Assembly: GCA_035539655.1 (NCBI GenBank)
Contig: DATLIC010000544.1
Span: forward strand, 1-64,000
Direction of reading: 5' to 3'
DNA from: UBA2376 sp035539655
Lineage (GTDB): Bacteria; Myxococcota_A; Polyangia; Haliangiales; Haliangiaceae
DNA length: 64,000 nucleotides
Shown here: positions 48,893 through 57,652 of the stretch, one piece after another
How positions within the stretch are numbered: the first letter of the stretch is position 1
Layout of the letters: each line of letters begins with the position of its first letter
The notes under the pieces: generated by a model
Told to the model about the DNA's origin: nothing
Database searches by the model: none
What the model saw: the letters and a program-made list of their open reading frames with translations, nothing else
Translations under genes and position numbers: made by a program

Positions 48893-49954
48893 ATGGCCGG
48901 CCGTCGGCCCGAGCCGCCGGTGCGCGAGCTCCAGCTCGCGACGCTGGTCGACGCCCCGCCGGCCGGCGATCGGTGGTTGCACGAGCCCAAGCTCGACGGC
49001 TACCGGATCCTCGCGGTCAAGCACGGCGAGCGGGTGTGGTTGCTGAGCCGCCGCTTCAACGACTGGACCGACCGGATGCCGTCGGTCGCCCGCGCCGTCG
49101 CCGCGCTGCCGGCCGAGCGCGCGGTCCTCGACGGCGAGGCCGCGGTGGTGCAGCCCGACGGGCGCACCAGCTTCCAGGCCCTGCAGAACGCGCTCGGCAC
49201 CGCCGCCGACGTCAGCTACTTCGCGTTCGACCTGCTCGCCGTCGACGGTGACGAGCTCGCCCGCCGGCCGCTCGAGGAGCGCAAGGCGCGCCTGCGCGCG
49301 CTCCTCGCCGACGCCGGCGACGGCGACGCCACCGGCCCGCTGCGCTACACCGATCACGTCGTCGGCCGCGGCGCCGAGGTGTTCGCCGCCGCCTGCCGCA
49401 CCGGCCTCGAGGGCATCGTGTCCAAGCGGCGCGACCTGCCCTACCACCCCGGCCGCAGCCTCGACTGGGTCAAGGTCAAGTGCCTCCAGCGCCAGGAGCT
49501 GGTCATCGGCGGCTTCACCGAGCCCGAGGGCAGCCGGGTCGGGATCGGCGCGCTGCTGGTCGGCCACGTCGCCGGCGGCAAGCTGGTGTACGCCGGCAAG
49601 GTCGGCACCGGCTTCGACAACCGCACCCTGGTCGCGCTGCGCCGCCGCCTCGACCCGCTGCTCACCACCACCTCGCCGTTCGAGCCCCCGCCGCCGCGGG
49701 CGTGGACCGGCCCGGCGCGCTGGGTCCGCCCCGAGCTGGTCGCCGAGGTCGCCTTCACCGAGTGGACCGCCGACGGCCGCCTGCGCCACCCGTCGTTCAA
49801 GGGCCTGCGCGACGACAAGCGCGCCGCCGACGTGGTCCGCGAGCGCCCTGCCGCGGCGCCCGCCGGCGCTACCGCGGGCCGAGCGCCACGCCGAACGAGG
49901 GCTGCGCGTCCGGCGCGGTCCACCCGACCGAGAACGTCCAGTCCCCATCGTTGA
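48893..49954 (+). CDS. ATP-dependent DNA ligase (LigD ligase-domain type)
   Basis: The 353-aa protein has the nucleotidyltransferase motif EPKLDGYR with adenylated lysine K33, LDGEAAVV (motif III), FDLLAVDG, LEGIVSKRRDLPYHPGRSLDWVKVKC (motifs IV and V) and an OB-fold domain with GGFTEPEGSRVGIGALLVG. It resembles the stand-alone ligase part of LigD, without polymerase or phosphoesterase modules. No Ku gene is in the window. The last 35 residues are Arg/Ala/Pro-rich and overlap the convergent gene by 86 bp, so they are probably a read-through extension past the natural end near residue 320. Confidence 0.88.
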   Translation: MAGRRPEPPVRELQLATLVDAPPAGDRWLHEPKLDGYRILAVKHGERVWLLSRRFNDWTDRMPSVARAVAALPAERAVLDGEAAVVQPDGRTSFQALQNALGTAADVSYFAFDLLAVDGDELARRPLEERKARLRALLADAGDGDATGPLRYTDHVVGRGAEVFAAACRTGLEGIVSKRRDLPYHPGRSLDWVKVKCLQRQELVIGGFTEPEGSRVGIGALLVGHVAGGKLVYAGKVGTGFDNRTLVALRRRLDPLLTTTSPFEPPPPRAWTGPARWVRPELVAEVAFTEWTADGRLRHPSFKGLRDDKRAADVVRERPAAAPAGATAGRAPRRTRAARPARSTRPRTSSPHR

Positions 49955-51260
49955 GGTAGATCCGGTCCGGGCCCTCCTCGTTGGCGATCGCCAGATCGAG
50001 GTCGCCGTCGCCGTCGACGTCGCCGACCGCCAGCTTCTGCGCCACCTCGCGGCCGACCGACTGCCACCTCGGCTGATCGGTGAGGTCGCCGCCGATGTTC
50101 TCGAACAGCCGCAGCGGGCCACCGCCGAACGGCGCCTCGACCACGGCGAGATCGAGGTCGTGATCGCCGTCGACGTCGATCCACGCCGCGTCGGTGAAGT
50201 CGCCGTGCTCGACGGTGAACGCCCACAGCTCGGTCGGCTCGAACGCGCCGGCGCTGGTGCGCAGCACCCGGACGTAGTCGCCGTCGGCGACGGCGAGGTC
50301 GAGATCGTGGTCGCCGTCGACGTCGCCGAGCGTCACGCGGCGCGGGGCGTCGTACGGCCCGAGCTCGCCGCCGGCCTCGAAGCGGTCGTCGTTCCAGCGC
50401 ACGATCCGCCCGCGCCCGGTGTAGTAGTCGATGACGACGAGGTCGTCGCGGCCGTCGTCGTCGAGATCGCCGCGGTCGAAGCTGGCGCCCAGGTAGGCGT
50501 CGATCGCCGCCGGCGGATCGGCGCCGATCACGAACTCGCCGGGGCCGACGTTGCGCAGGAGCAGCAGGCTCGGATAGATGCCGGTGGCCAGCACGTCGAT
50601 GCGGCCGTCGCCGTCGTAGTCGCCGGCGCCGATCTCGAAGCCGTTGTAGCCGTCGCGCAGCGCGCCGAGATCGGCCACGGTCTGCCACGGATCGCCCGGC
50701 CGCAGCACCCACATCTCGTCGCCGGTGGTGTCGCTGTCGGCGGTCGACACCAGCAGCTCGGCCTGGTGATCGCGCTCGAAGTCGACCCACGCCACCGATC
50801 GGTAGCGCCCGCCGGCGGTGCCGAAGCGCGGCAGCGCGGTCAGCACCACGCCGGCCCCGTCGGCGGCGATGTCGCGGACGTCGACCGCGCCGGTCGACGC
50901 GAACGCGACCCGCCGGCTGCACCCGAGGTGGCACTCGGTCTCGGCGAGCTGCACGCACAGCCGGGTCCAGCTCGCGGCGCAGCACGACGGCATCCGGTCG
51001 CACACCGCCGGGCACGAGGTCGCGGCGCGATCGATGGCGCTGCCGGGCACGCACTCCTGCGCGAACCCGGCGACGTCGGGCCGGTCGCCGCCGCCATCAC
51101 CGCCGTCGCCGCCGCCGCCGGCGCACTGCATGCCGCCACCAGGCGCCGGCACGCACACGTCGCCCGGGCCGCAGTCGTCCGACGACGCGCACTGGTACGG
51201 CGCCGGCTTCACGCAGGCGGCGGCCAGCGCCAACAGGCTCACCAGGCACACGCGCACCAT
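49869..51260 (-). CDS. FG-GAP/VCBS-repeat lipoprotein
   Basis: The 463-aa protein has a signal with lipobox (LLALAAAC), a Cys-rich N-terminal region (CASSDDCGPGDVCVPAPGGG, then CPAVCDRMPSCCAASW) and about six beta-propeller-type repeats with calcium-binding loops (DYDGDGRIDVLATG, DLDDDGRDDLVVID, DVDGDHDLDLAVAD, DVDGDGDLDLAIAN). It is probably a cell-surface calcium-binding propeller; the partner is unknown. The 3' end overlaps the DNA ligase 3' end. Confidence 0.82.
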   Translation of the reverse strand: MVRVCLVSLLALAAACVKPAPYQCASSDDCGPGDVCVPAPGGGMQCAGGGGDGGDGGGDRPDVAGFAQECVPGSAIDRAATSCPAVCDRMPSCCAASWTRLCVQLAETECHLGCSRRVAFASTGAVDVRDIAADGAGVVLTALPRFGTAGGRYRSVAWVDFERDHQAELLVSTADSDTTGDEMWVLRPGDPWQTVADLGALRDGYNGFEIGAGDYDGDGRIDVLATGIYPSLLLLRNVGPGEFVIGADPPAAIDAYLGASFDRGDLDDDGRDDLVVIDYYTGRGRIVRWNDDRFEAGGELGPYDAPRRVTLGDVDGDHDLDLAVADGDYVRVLRTSAGAFEPTELWAFTVEHGDFTDAAWIDVDGDHDLDLAVVEAPFGGGPLRLFENIGGDLTDQPRWQSVGREVAQKLAVGDVDGDGDLDLAIANEEGPDRIYLNDGDWTFSVGWTAPDAQPSFGVALGPR

Positions 51261-51312
51261 GAACCGTCATGGTATCGCCACCCGCGCCCGGTCCGTCCCG
51301 CCGCCCCGCGCT

Positions 51313-53097
51313 CTACCGGTCTCTGCCAGCCGCGGTGTGACCGCCGCCGCGGTCGGCCACGTCGCGGCGCCGCTCGGCCTGCTCGCGGGCCCGCGCCATC
51401 GCGCGCTCGAGCCGGCTGACCCGCACCCGCGGATCGACCGCGCGCGAGAAGAACACGATGACCTCGAGCAGCAGCGACAGCGCGACCGCGACCGCGTAGC
51501 AGGCGATCGCGACCTTGACCGCGGGGATCAGCACGAGCAGGCGCGGCGCGGGGACCTCGAGGTACGGGGCCGGGAAGATCGCCCACAGCAGGCCGGCCGG
51601 CACCATCGCCAGCACCAGGCCGAGCCAGGCGATGCCGTTGGCGGCGGCCAGCCGGTCGGCCAGGGTCAACCGCCGCCGCAGCGCGAACCAGCCGACCCCG
51701 AGGTGGACGATCGTGCCGATCGCGCCGTACTTGACCAGCTCGAGCCCGATGTGACCGCTGTCGGGGAGCAGCGACGGGCTGAACCGCTGCCCGAGCACGC
51801 CGATCAGGGTGTAGTAGACGATGAAGAACGCCGGCGCGCCGACCAGGAGGACGCGCAGGTCGAGGCGCATGCCGCCGCGCCGGCGCAGCCACCACGCCAT
51901 CAGCCCGGCGGCGGCGGCGACCGCCAGCACGACCGCCACCCGCAGCGCGCGCCGGCCGAGCCGCTGGGCGCGGGCGCCGCCGAGGCCGTCGTGGACGCGG
52001 GCCAGGTTGCGCTCGACGCGCGCCCGGTCGGCGGCGACGATGCGGTCGCGGGCGTCGGGGGCGAGCGCGAGCGCCTCGACCCGGGTGTGGCCGAGACCGT
52101 GGGCGGGCGCCGGCAGGCCGAGCAGCGCCGCCGCGGTCGGCGCCACGTCGGACAGGCTCGCGCCGCGGATCTCGGCGCCGGGCGTGATGCCCTTGCCGAC
52201 CAGGATGAACGGCACCTCGACGACCTCGGGCTCGAGGCCGCCGTGGCCGCCGTCGCGGGTGTGGCCGTGGTCGGCGACGACGATCAGCGCGTCGCGCGAG
52301 AAGTCGAGCCGGGCCACCGCGGCGCGCAGCGCGGCGTCGGCCTCGAACGCGGCGGCGACGTACTCGTCGGACTCGCCGCCCCACTCGTGACCGGCGGCGT
52401 CGACCGCGCCGATCAGCAGCACGGCCAGCGGATCGCCGTCGGTGAGCACGAACTCGCTGGCCTCGCGGAAGCCGCCCGGCCACGGCGCGTAGCGCGGGTC
52501 GTCGAAGTCGCCGCGCAGGTCGGTGCGGATCGCCCGCATCCACGCCTCGGCGGTGCCGTCGTCCATGGCGGTGACGTCGACCTCGAACGCCTGGGCGCCG
52601 CGCGGGCGCAGGAACAGGCGCGGCACCGGGTCGTAGTCGCTGGCGAACCCGGCGCGCAGGCCGCGCGCGCGGACCCGGTCCATCAGCGAGTCGAGCGTGA
52701 CCGCGCCGCGGTAGCGGTTGGTGCGCACGCCCGAGTGGGGCGGCGGCACGCCGGTGAGGATGTTGACGTAGTTGGGCCGCGACCACGTCGGGTAGCCCGA
52801 GGTGGCGATCGCGTCGACGCCGAGGTGGCGCAGCTCGTCGAGGAACGGCATCTTGCGCGACACGTCGACGCGCAGGCCGTCGACCACGGCGATCACCACC
52901 CGCTCGGCGAGCGGCGTCGTGCCGGCGTCGACCACCGGCGCCGGCCGGTGGGTCAGCGGCGGACGCGCGACCTCGAGGTCGTCCATGAAGTCGGCGCCCG
53001 ACAGCCCGGCCTGGATGGCGCCCCAGGTGCCGATCACGAGCAGCAGCACCGCCGCCGAGACCGACCACGCCGTGCTCGGAGGGCTGAGCGGCCGCAC
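51313..53097 (-). CDS. Membrane-bound alkaline phosphatase-superfamily enzyme (phosphodiesterase or phosphoethanolamine transferase-like)
   Basis: The protein is 594 aa if it starts at GTG 53097, just before the first membrane helix (AAVLLLVIGTWGAIQAGL); a frame to 53247 exists but adds unlikely residues. Catalytic features are VVIAVVDGLRVD (metal Asp), SGYPTWSRPNYVNILTG (Thr/Ser nucleophile region), DAAGHEWGG and VVADHGHTRDGGHGG. After the catalytic domain come about five C-terminal helices. The arrangement resembles GPI-type phosphoethanolamine transferases, but phosphodiesterase or sulfatase activity is equally possible. The catalytic part probably faces the periplasm. Confidence 0.78.
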   Translation of the reverse strand: MRPLSPPSTAWSVSAAVLLLVIGTWGAIQAGLSGADFMDDLEVARPPLTHRPAPVVDAGTTPLAERVVIAVVDGLRVDVSRKMPFLDELRHLGVDAIATSGYPTWSRPNYVNILTGVPPPHSGVRTNRYRGAVTLDSLMDRVRARGLRAGFASDYDPVPRLFLRPRGAQAFEVDVTAMDDGTAEAWMRAIRTDLRGDFDDPRYAPWPGGFREASEFVLTDGDPLAVLLIGAVDAAGHEWGGESDEYVAAAFEADAALRAAVARLDFSRDALIVVADHGHTRDGGHGGLEPEVVEVPFILVGKGITPGAEIRGASLSDVAPTAAALLGLPAPAHGLGHTRVEALALAPDARDRIVAADRARVERNLARVHDGLGGARAQRLGRRALRVAVVLAVAAAAGLMAWWLRRRGGMRLDLRVLLVGAPAFFIVYYTLIGVLGQRFSPSLLPDSGHIGLELVKYGAIGTIVHLGVGWFALRRRLTLADRLAAANGIAWLGLVLAMVPAGLLWAIFPAPYLEVPAPRLLVLIPAVKVAIACYAVAVALSLLLEVIVFFSRAVDPRVRVSRLERAMARAREQAERRRDVADRGGGHTAAGRDR

Positions 53098-53188
53098 TCC
53101 GAAACGATTACACGAACCGTCGATCTCGTCGCGCCGCGCCGCGGCGAGCGATCCCGCGTGGCGCCCGCGACTCTCCCCAGCACAGGTC

Positions 53189-53216
53189 TTGCCTTGCCAC
53201 GGCCCTCCTCTACTAT
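53189..53216 (+). promoter_or_regulatory. Candidate promoter upstream of the aminomutase gene
   Basis: TTGCCT (53189-53194), a 16-bp spacer and TACTAT (53211-53216) precede the aminomutase ATG by about 150 nt. Inside this leader an ATG at 53228 opens a 15-codon frame (ending at 53275) with GAGG 4 nt upstream; it could be a leader peptide but has no other support. The rest of the 266-bp gap 53098-53363 shows nothing recognisable. Confidence 0.3.
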
Positions 53217-53363
53217 GGGTGAGGACCATGTGGTACCTGGGCGGCAACGTCCCGCACCTGCCTGACGTTCGGTGAGCGAGTCGCTCCTGAACGCCAACGC
53301 ATCATTGCGGGCCGTCTCGTCGTCAGATCTCCACGATGGTGCGGGCTCGCTCTGGAGACCACC

Positions 53364-54791
53364 ATGGACACGCTGAAGCCGCTCGGCCGCGCCCCTGTGA
53401 GCGCGGACGAGGCGATCGTTCACCTCAAGCCCCCCGTCGATCCGGCCACGCTCGCCCACCGCCACCTGCTGGACGGGCCGTTCTGGCAGCGGATCCCGGC
53501 CTATCGCGGCGTCGACGAGGCCACGTTCCTCGACCACTCGTGGCAGGCGCGCAACACGATCACCAACCCGACCAAGCTCCTGGCCGCCCTGGCCGACCTG
53601 GCCCCCCAGAGCTTCTACGATGACTGCGCCGAGGGCTTTCGCCGGGCGCCGATGTCGATCCGGGTGTCGCCCTACCTGCTGTCGCTCATCGACTGGGCCG
53701 ACCCGTACCAGGACCCGCTGCGCCGCCAGTTCGTGCCGGTCGCGTCCCGGCTGTTCCCCGATCACCCCAAGCTGACCCTCGACTCGCTCCACGAGCAGGC
53801 CGACGCGCCGGTGCCGGGCCTGACCCACCGCTACCCCGACAAGGCGCTGTTCCTCGCCCTCGACACCTGCCCGGTCTACTGCCGCTTCTGCACCCGCAGC
53901 TACGCGGTCGGCGTCGACACCGACGAGGTCGAGAAGGTCTCGCTCAAGGCCACCGAAGATCGCTGGCAGCGGGCGTTCCGCTACATCGCCGAGCGGCCCG
54001 AGCTCGAGGACATCGTGGTGTCGGGCGGCGACAGCTACCAGCTCAAGGCCCGCCAGATCGAGCTGATCGGCAACACCCTGCTCGACATCGACAACGTCCG
54101 CCGCATCCGGTTCGCCACCAAGGGGCCGGCGGTGATGCCGATGAAGCTCATCACCGACGACGAGTGGGTCGACGCCCTGACCCGCGTCGTCGAGAAGGGC
54201 CGCCGCCTCCACAAGGAGGTCGTGCTCCACACCCACTTCAACCACCCCAACGAGATCACCGCGATCACCAAGCGCGGCCTCGATCGCCTGCACGAGCGCG
54301 GCATCGTGGTGCGCAACCAGGCGGTGCTGCAGCGCGGGGTCAACGACACCATCGCCACCATGCAGCTGCTGGTGAAGCGGCTGGGCTGGTGCAACGTCCA
54401 GCCCTACTACGTCTACCTGCACGACCTGGTGAAGGGCGTCGAGGATCTGCGCACCACCCTGCAGACCGCCGTCGATCTCGAGAAGGCGGTGCGCGGCGTG
54501 ACCGCCGGCTTCCAGACCCCGACCTTCGTGTGCGACGCGCCCGGCGGCGGCGGCAAGCGCCAGATCCACTCGTTCGAGCACTACGATCGCGACAGCGGCG
54601 TCAGCGTGTGGACCGCGCCGTCGGTCAAGCCGGGCTTCTTCCTGTACTTCGACCCGGTCGACACCCTCGCCCCCGAGCAGCAGGCGCGGTGGCGCGACCC
54701 GGCCGAGCAGGACCAGATGATCGAGCAGGCGATCGCCGCCGCGCGGGGCAAGCTCGCCGCGCGCGCGCACGCCAGCTCGGTACGCAAGTAG
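53364..54791 (+). CDS. kamA: Lysine 2,3-aminomutase (KamA family radical SAM enzyme)
   Basis: The 475-aa enzyme has ATG 53364 with GGAG about 7 nt upstream. The radical SAM cluster motif is CPVYCRFC (C169, C173, C176), and the PLP lysine lies in GGGGK (K398). The two aspartates that bind the substrate's amino group in clostridial lysine aminomutase align with D354 (YLHD) and D391 (CDAPG), which favours lysine over glutamate. It converts L-lysine to beta-lysine using SAM, an iron-sulfur cluster and PLP. The product could serve as an osmolyte precursor or for protein modification. No epmA or acetyltransferase gene is adjacent. Confidence 0.9.
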   Translation: MDTLKPLGRAPVSADEAIVHLKPPVDPATLAHRHLLDGPFWQRIPAYRGVDEATFLDHSWQARNTITNPTKLLAALADLAPQSFYDDCAEGFRRAPMSIRVSPYLLSLIDWADPYQDPLRRQFVPVASRLFPDHPKLTLDSLHEQADAPVPGLTHRYPDKALFLALDTCPVYCRFCTRSYAVGVDTDEVEKVSLKATEDRWQRAFRYIAERPELEDIVVSGGDSYQLKARQIELIGNTLLDIDNVRRIRFATKGPAVMPMKLITDDEWVDALTRVVEKGRRLHKEVVLHTHFNHPNEITAITKRGLDRLHERGIVVRNQAVLQRGVNDTIATMQLLVKRLGWCNVQPYYVYLHDLVKGVEDLRTTLQTAVDLEKAVRGVTAGFQTPTFVCDAPGGGGKRQIHSFEHYDRDSGVSVWTAPSVKPGFFLYFDPVDTLAPEQQARWRDPAEQDQMIEQAIAAARGKLAARAHASSVRK

Positions 54792-54793
54792 CG

Positions 54794-55273
54794 ATGACCG
54801 CCCCGGCACCGGCCGCGCCGCCACGGCGCGAGGACGACGCGCCACCGCCGGTGGCCGCGCTGCCGGTGGCGCGCTCGCGCACGGCGCGGGTGGTGTGGGC
54901 CATCGTCGGCTGGGGCTTCTTCGCGCTCGGCATCATCGGGGCGATGCTCCCGGTCATGCCGACGACGGTGTTCATGCTGCTGGCGGCGTGGGCGTTCTCG
55001 CGCAGCTCGAAGCGGCTCGAGGCCTGGCTGCTCGCCCACCGCCGGTTCGGCCCGCCGCTGGTCCGGTGGCGCCAGCACCGCGTCATCCCGCTGTCGGCCA
55101 AGCTCCTCGCCTGGGGCTCGATGGCGGTCAGCCTGGCCGTGCTGATCCTCGTGTCGCACGCGAGCTGGCCGGTGATCGCGGCAGCGGCGGCGGTGATGCT
55201 GGCCAGCGCCACGTTCATCGCCCTGTGCCCGTCGCGCCCGCCGCGCCCGCCACGCCCGGCGCGCATGGACTGA
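54794..55273 (+). CDS. DUF454 (YbaN-like) membrane protein
   Basis: The 159-aa protein has a disordered Pro/Ala-rich N-terminus and then the family core VWAIVGWGFFALGIIGAMLPVMPTTVFMLLAAWAFSRSSKRLEAWLLAHRRFGPPL, followed by two helices. The motif GxxLPxxPTTxFxLxAAxxFxRSS is diagnostic. The function is unknown. ATG 54794 lies 2 nt after the aminomutase stop, so the two are co-transcribed. The C-terminus is a run of Pro-Arg repeats. Confidence 0.88.
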   Translation: MTAPAPAAPPRREDDAPPPVAALPVARSRTARVVWAIVGWGFFALGIIGAMLPVMPTTVFMLLAAWAFSRSSKRLEAWLLAHRRFGPPLVRWRQHRVIPLSAKLLAWGSMAVSLAVLILVSHASWPVIAAAAAVMLASATFIALCPSRPPRPPRPARMD

Positions 55274-55331
55274 GCTGCCGCGCGGACCGGCGAAGGTTGC
55301 AACGGCCAGGCCACGGGGTCACAGTCGCTCC

Positions 55332-55979
55332 ATGCGCCGCACCGCCGCCGTCCTCGCCGCCCTCGGGCTGGCCGCGACGGCGTGCAACGCCAACCTCGAG
55401 GCGCGGGTCGACGGCGCGCTGCTGCCTCAGGCCACCGGGACGGTGGCCCCGGGCCCGGGCGTGACCGTCGTGATCACGCCGACCGAGGTCCCGACCGTGC
55501 TGCCCCTGAGCGGGACCGGGAACCCGCCGATCGTTCATCCGGTCAAGCTCGCGGTCGACCACAAGGTGCCGTGGCGGGTCGTCGAGCAGGTGCTCGACCG
55601 CGCCGACGACGCGCGGCAGGCGACCGTGTTCCTGGTCGGCCGGCGCCACCGGGTCGCCGGCTTCGTCCTCAGCGACCGGCTCGACCTCGGCCCGGTGCTG
55701 ACCGTGCGCGCGTACGTCGGCGGCAAGTTCTGCGTGTCGCCGCCGGGGACCGACGAGGCGTACTGCCTGGAGAGCGCCGACAAGCAGCACATCAGCGCGC
55801 TGTTCGCCCGCGGCGTCATGGACAAGGCGGTGCGCCAGTACGGCATCACCCAGGCCCGCGTGGTCGCCGACCCCGACCTGGCCTGGGCCGATCTGGTCCG
55901 CACCGTCGACGGCACCCGCACCTGTTGCCAGGGCATGAAGGTCCTGGTCGTGCGCTCACGGCTCACCGAGGCGCGCTGA
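55332..55979 (+). CDS. Lipoprotein of unknown function
   Basis: The 215-aa protein has a lipobox (GLAATAC) and a mature part with a beta-rich pattern around VPWRVVEQVLDRADDARQATVFLVGRRHRVAGFVLSD. Three or four cysteines near the C-terminal half (FCVSPPGTDEAYCLES, TRTCCQG) could form disulfides. No family recognised. It is 58 bp after the DUF454 gene on the same strand. Confidence 0.65.
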   Translation: MRRTAAVLAALGLAATACNANLEARVDGALLPQATGTVAPGPGVTVVITPTEVPTVLPLSGTGNPPIVHPVKLAVDHKVPWRVVEQVLDRADDARQATVFLVGRRHRVAGFVLSDRLDLGPVLTVRAYVGGKFCVSPPGTDEAYCLESADKQHISALFARGVMDKAVRQYGITQARVVADPDLAWADLVRTVDGTRTCCQGMKVLVVRSRLTEAR

Positions 55980-56000
55980 GCCCGACCTGAGCGGCTTTCG

Positions 56001-56022
56001 GGCGAGGCTCGCCTTCCTTTCT
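56001..56022 (+). terminator. Small stem-loop followed by a pyrimidine tract
   Basis: GGCGA-GGC-TCGCC is followed by TTCCTTTCT, in the 69-bp gap between the lipoprotein gene and mgtE. It looks like a weak intrinsic terminator for the upstream gene. Confidence 0.35.
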
Positions 56023-56048
56023 GGCGTGGAATTCGGCAGGGTGTGACC

Positions 56049-57650
56049 ATGGCGACCGAGGACGAAGACCGCGAGCGAGCGGTGCGGCCCGACGCCACGC
56101 CGCCGCCCGCCGACGCCACCCACGAGCTGGTGCGGATCGATCCGTCGACCGCGGCCGAGGTGACCCAGGAGATCCGGCTCATCGCCGAGGCCCGGGCCGA
56201 GGCGCGCGCCGAGTCCCGCGCCGAGCGCTCCGACTCGCGGGAGGAGCGCGACGACGACGACGAGCACGACCGCGAGCCGATCGAGGCCCGTCCCGACGCC
56301 GGCCAGCTCGGCCCGCGCGAGCCGACCCCGCTCTCGCTGGCCCGCGACGAGCCGCTCGACGTCGACGAGCTGCGCGACGCCTGGAGCGTGCTCGACGTCG
56401 GCGAGCGCCTCGACGGCCTGCGCCTGCTGCCGCGCGAGGACGCCGAGGACTACTTCATCGGGCTGCACGCCGTCGACCAGACCGACCTCCTGCTGGCCAT
56501 GCACCCCGGCGAGCAGCGGTCGTGGATGCGCCTGCTCGAGCCCGACGACGTCGCCGACGTGATCCAGGCCGCGCCCGAGGACCAGCGAGCGCGCCTGCTC
56601 GGCCTGGTCGATCGCCTGACCCGCAAGGAGGTCGAGGCCCTGCTCGCCTACGAGGAGGACGAGGCCGGCGGCCTGATGAACACCCGCTACGCCCGCCTGC
56701 GGCCGCAGATGACCGTCGACGAGGCGCTGTCGTACCTGCGCCGCCAGGCGCGGACCCAGACCGAGACCATCTACTACGCCTACGTGCTCGACGCCGACCA
56801 GAAGCTGCTCGGCGTGGTGTCGTTCCGCGACCTGTTCGCCGCGCCGCCGACCATCCGGGTCGCCGAGATCATGGAGACCGAGGTCGTCCAGGCGACGCCC
56901 GACATGGACCAGGAGGCGCTGTCGCGCCTGTTCGCCGACCACGACCTGTCGGTGGTGCCGATCGTCGACGCCGACGGGGTCATGAAGGGCATCGTCACCG
57001 TCGACGACATCGTCGACGTCGTCCAGGAAGAGGCGACCGAGGACGCCCAGAAGTTCGGCGGTATGGAGGCCCTCGATCAGCCGTACCTGCAGGTCGGCTG
57101 GCGCGAGATGCTGCGCAAGCGCGGCTCGTGGCTGATGCTGCTCATGCTCGGCGAGATGCTCACCGCCAGCGCGATGGGCGTGTTCGAGCACGAGATCGCC
57201 AAGGCGGTGGTGCTGTCGCTGTTCATCCCGCTGATCATCTCGAGCGGCGGCAACTCGGGCTCGCAGGCGTCGACGCTGGTGATCCGCGCGATGGCGCTCG
57301 GCGAGGTCCGCCCGGCCGACATCTTCCGCGTCGTCCGCCGCGAGCTGGTCACCGGCCTGATCCTCGGCTCGGCGCTGGGGCTGATCGGGTTCATCCGGGT
57401 GCTCACCTGGGGCATGGCCGGGTGGTACGGCGAGCACTACGTCGTGCTGGCGATCGCGGTCGCGCTCAGCCTGGTCGGCGTGGTCCTGTTCGGCACCATC
57501 GCCGGCTCGACCCTGCCGTTCGTCCTGCGCCGGTTCGGCGCCGACCCCGCCAGCGCGTCGGCGCCGTTCGTGGCCACCCTCGTCGACGTCACCGGCCTGG
57601 TGATCTACTTCCTGATCGCCAAGGTCATCCTGACCGGCACCCTGCTCTGA
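56049..57650 (+). CDS. mgtE: MgtE-family magnesium transporter
   Basis: The protein has 533 aa from ATG 56049; a GTG 6 nt earlier is an alternative. Parts in order are an unusual charged leader of about 85 residues (AEARAEARAESRAE, DDDDEHDRE), the MgtE N domain (about 105-215), two CBS domains (about 220-345, with SVVPIVDADGVMKGIVTVDD) and five membrane helices with the selectivity signature IISSGGNSGSQASTLVIRA. It imports Mg2+ down its gradient, gated by cytosolic Mg2+ on the N and CBS domains. The stop is 3 nt from a palindromic repeat. Confidence 0.92.
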   Translation: MATEDEDRERAVRPDATPPPADATHELVRIDPSTAAEVTQEIRLIAEARAEARAESRAERSDSREERDDDDEHDREPIEARPDAGQLGPREPTPLSLARDEPLDVDELRDAWSVLDVGERLDGLRLLPREDAEDYFIGLHAVDQTDLLLAMHPGEQRSWMRLLEPDDVADVIQAAPEDQRARLLGLVDRLTRKEVEALLAYEEDEAGGLMNTRYARLRPQMTVDEALSYLRRQARTQTETIYYAYVLDADQKLLGVVSFRDLFAAPPTIRVAEIMETEVVQATPDMDQEALSRLFADHDLSVVPIVDADGVMKGIVTVDDIVDVVQEEATEDAQKFGGMEALDQPYLQVGWREMLRKRGSWLMLLMLGEMLTASAMGVFEHEIAKAVVLSLFIPLIISSGGNSGSQASTLVIRAMALGEVRPADIFRVVRRELVTGLILGSALGLIGFIRVLTWGMAGWYGEHYVVLAIAVALSLVGVVLFGTIAGSTLPFVLRRFGADPASASAPFVATLVDVTGLVIYFLIAKVILTGTLL

Positions 57651-57652
57651 AC

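Noticed and set aside
48893..49954. Complete bacterial NHEJ locus (Ku plus LigD)
   Set aside because: Only the ligase domain is present; no Ku-like gene or LigD polymerase domain is encoded in the window.
55980..56048. Mg2+-sensing riboswitch (M-box) before mgtE
   Set aside because: The gap is only 69 bp, too short for an M-box, and shows only a small stem-loop.
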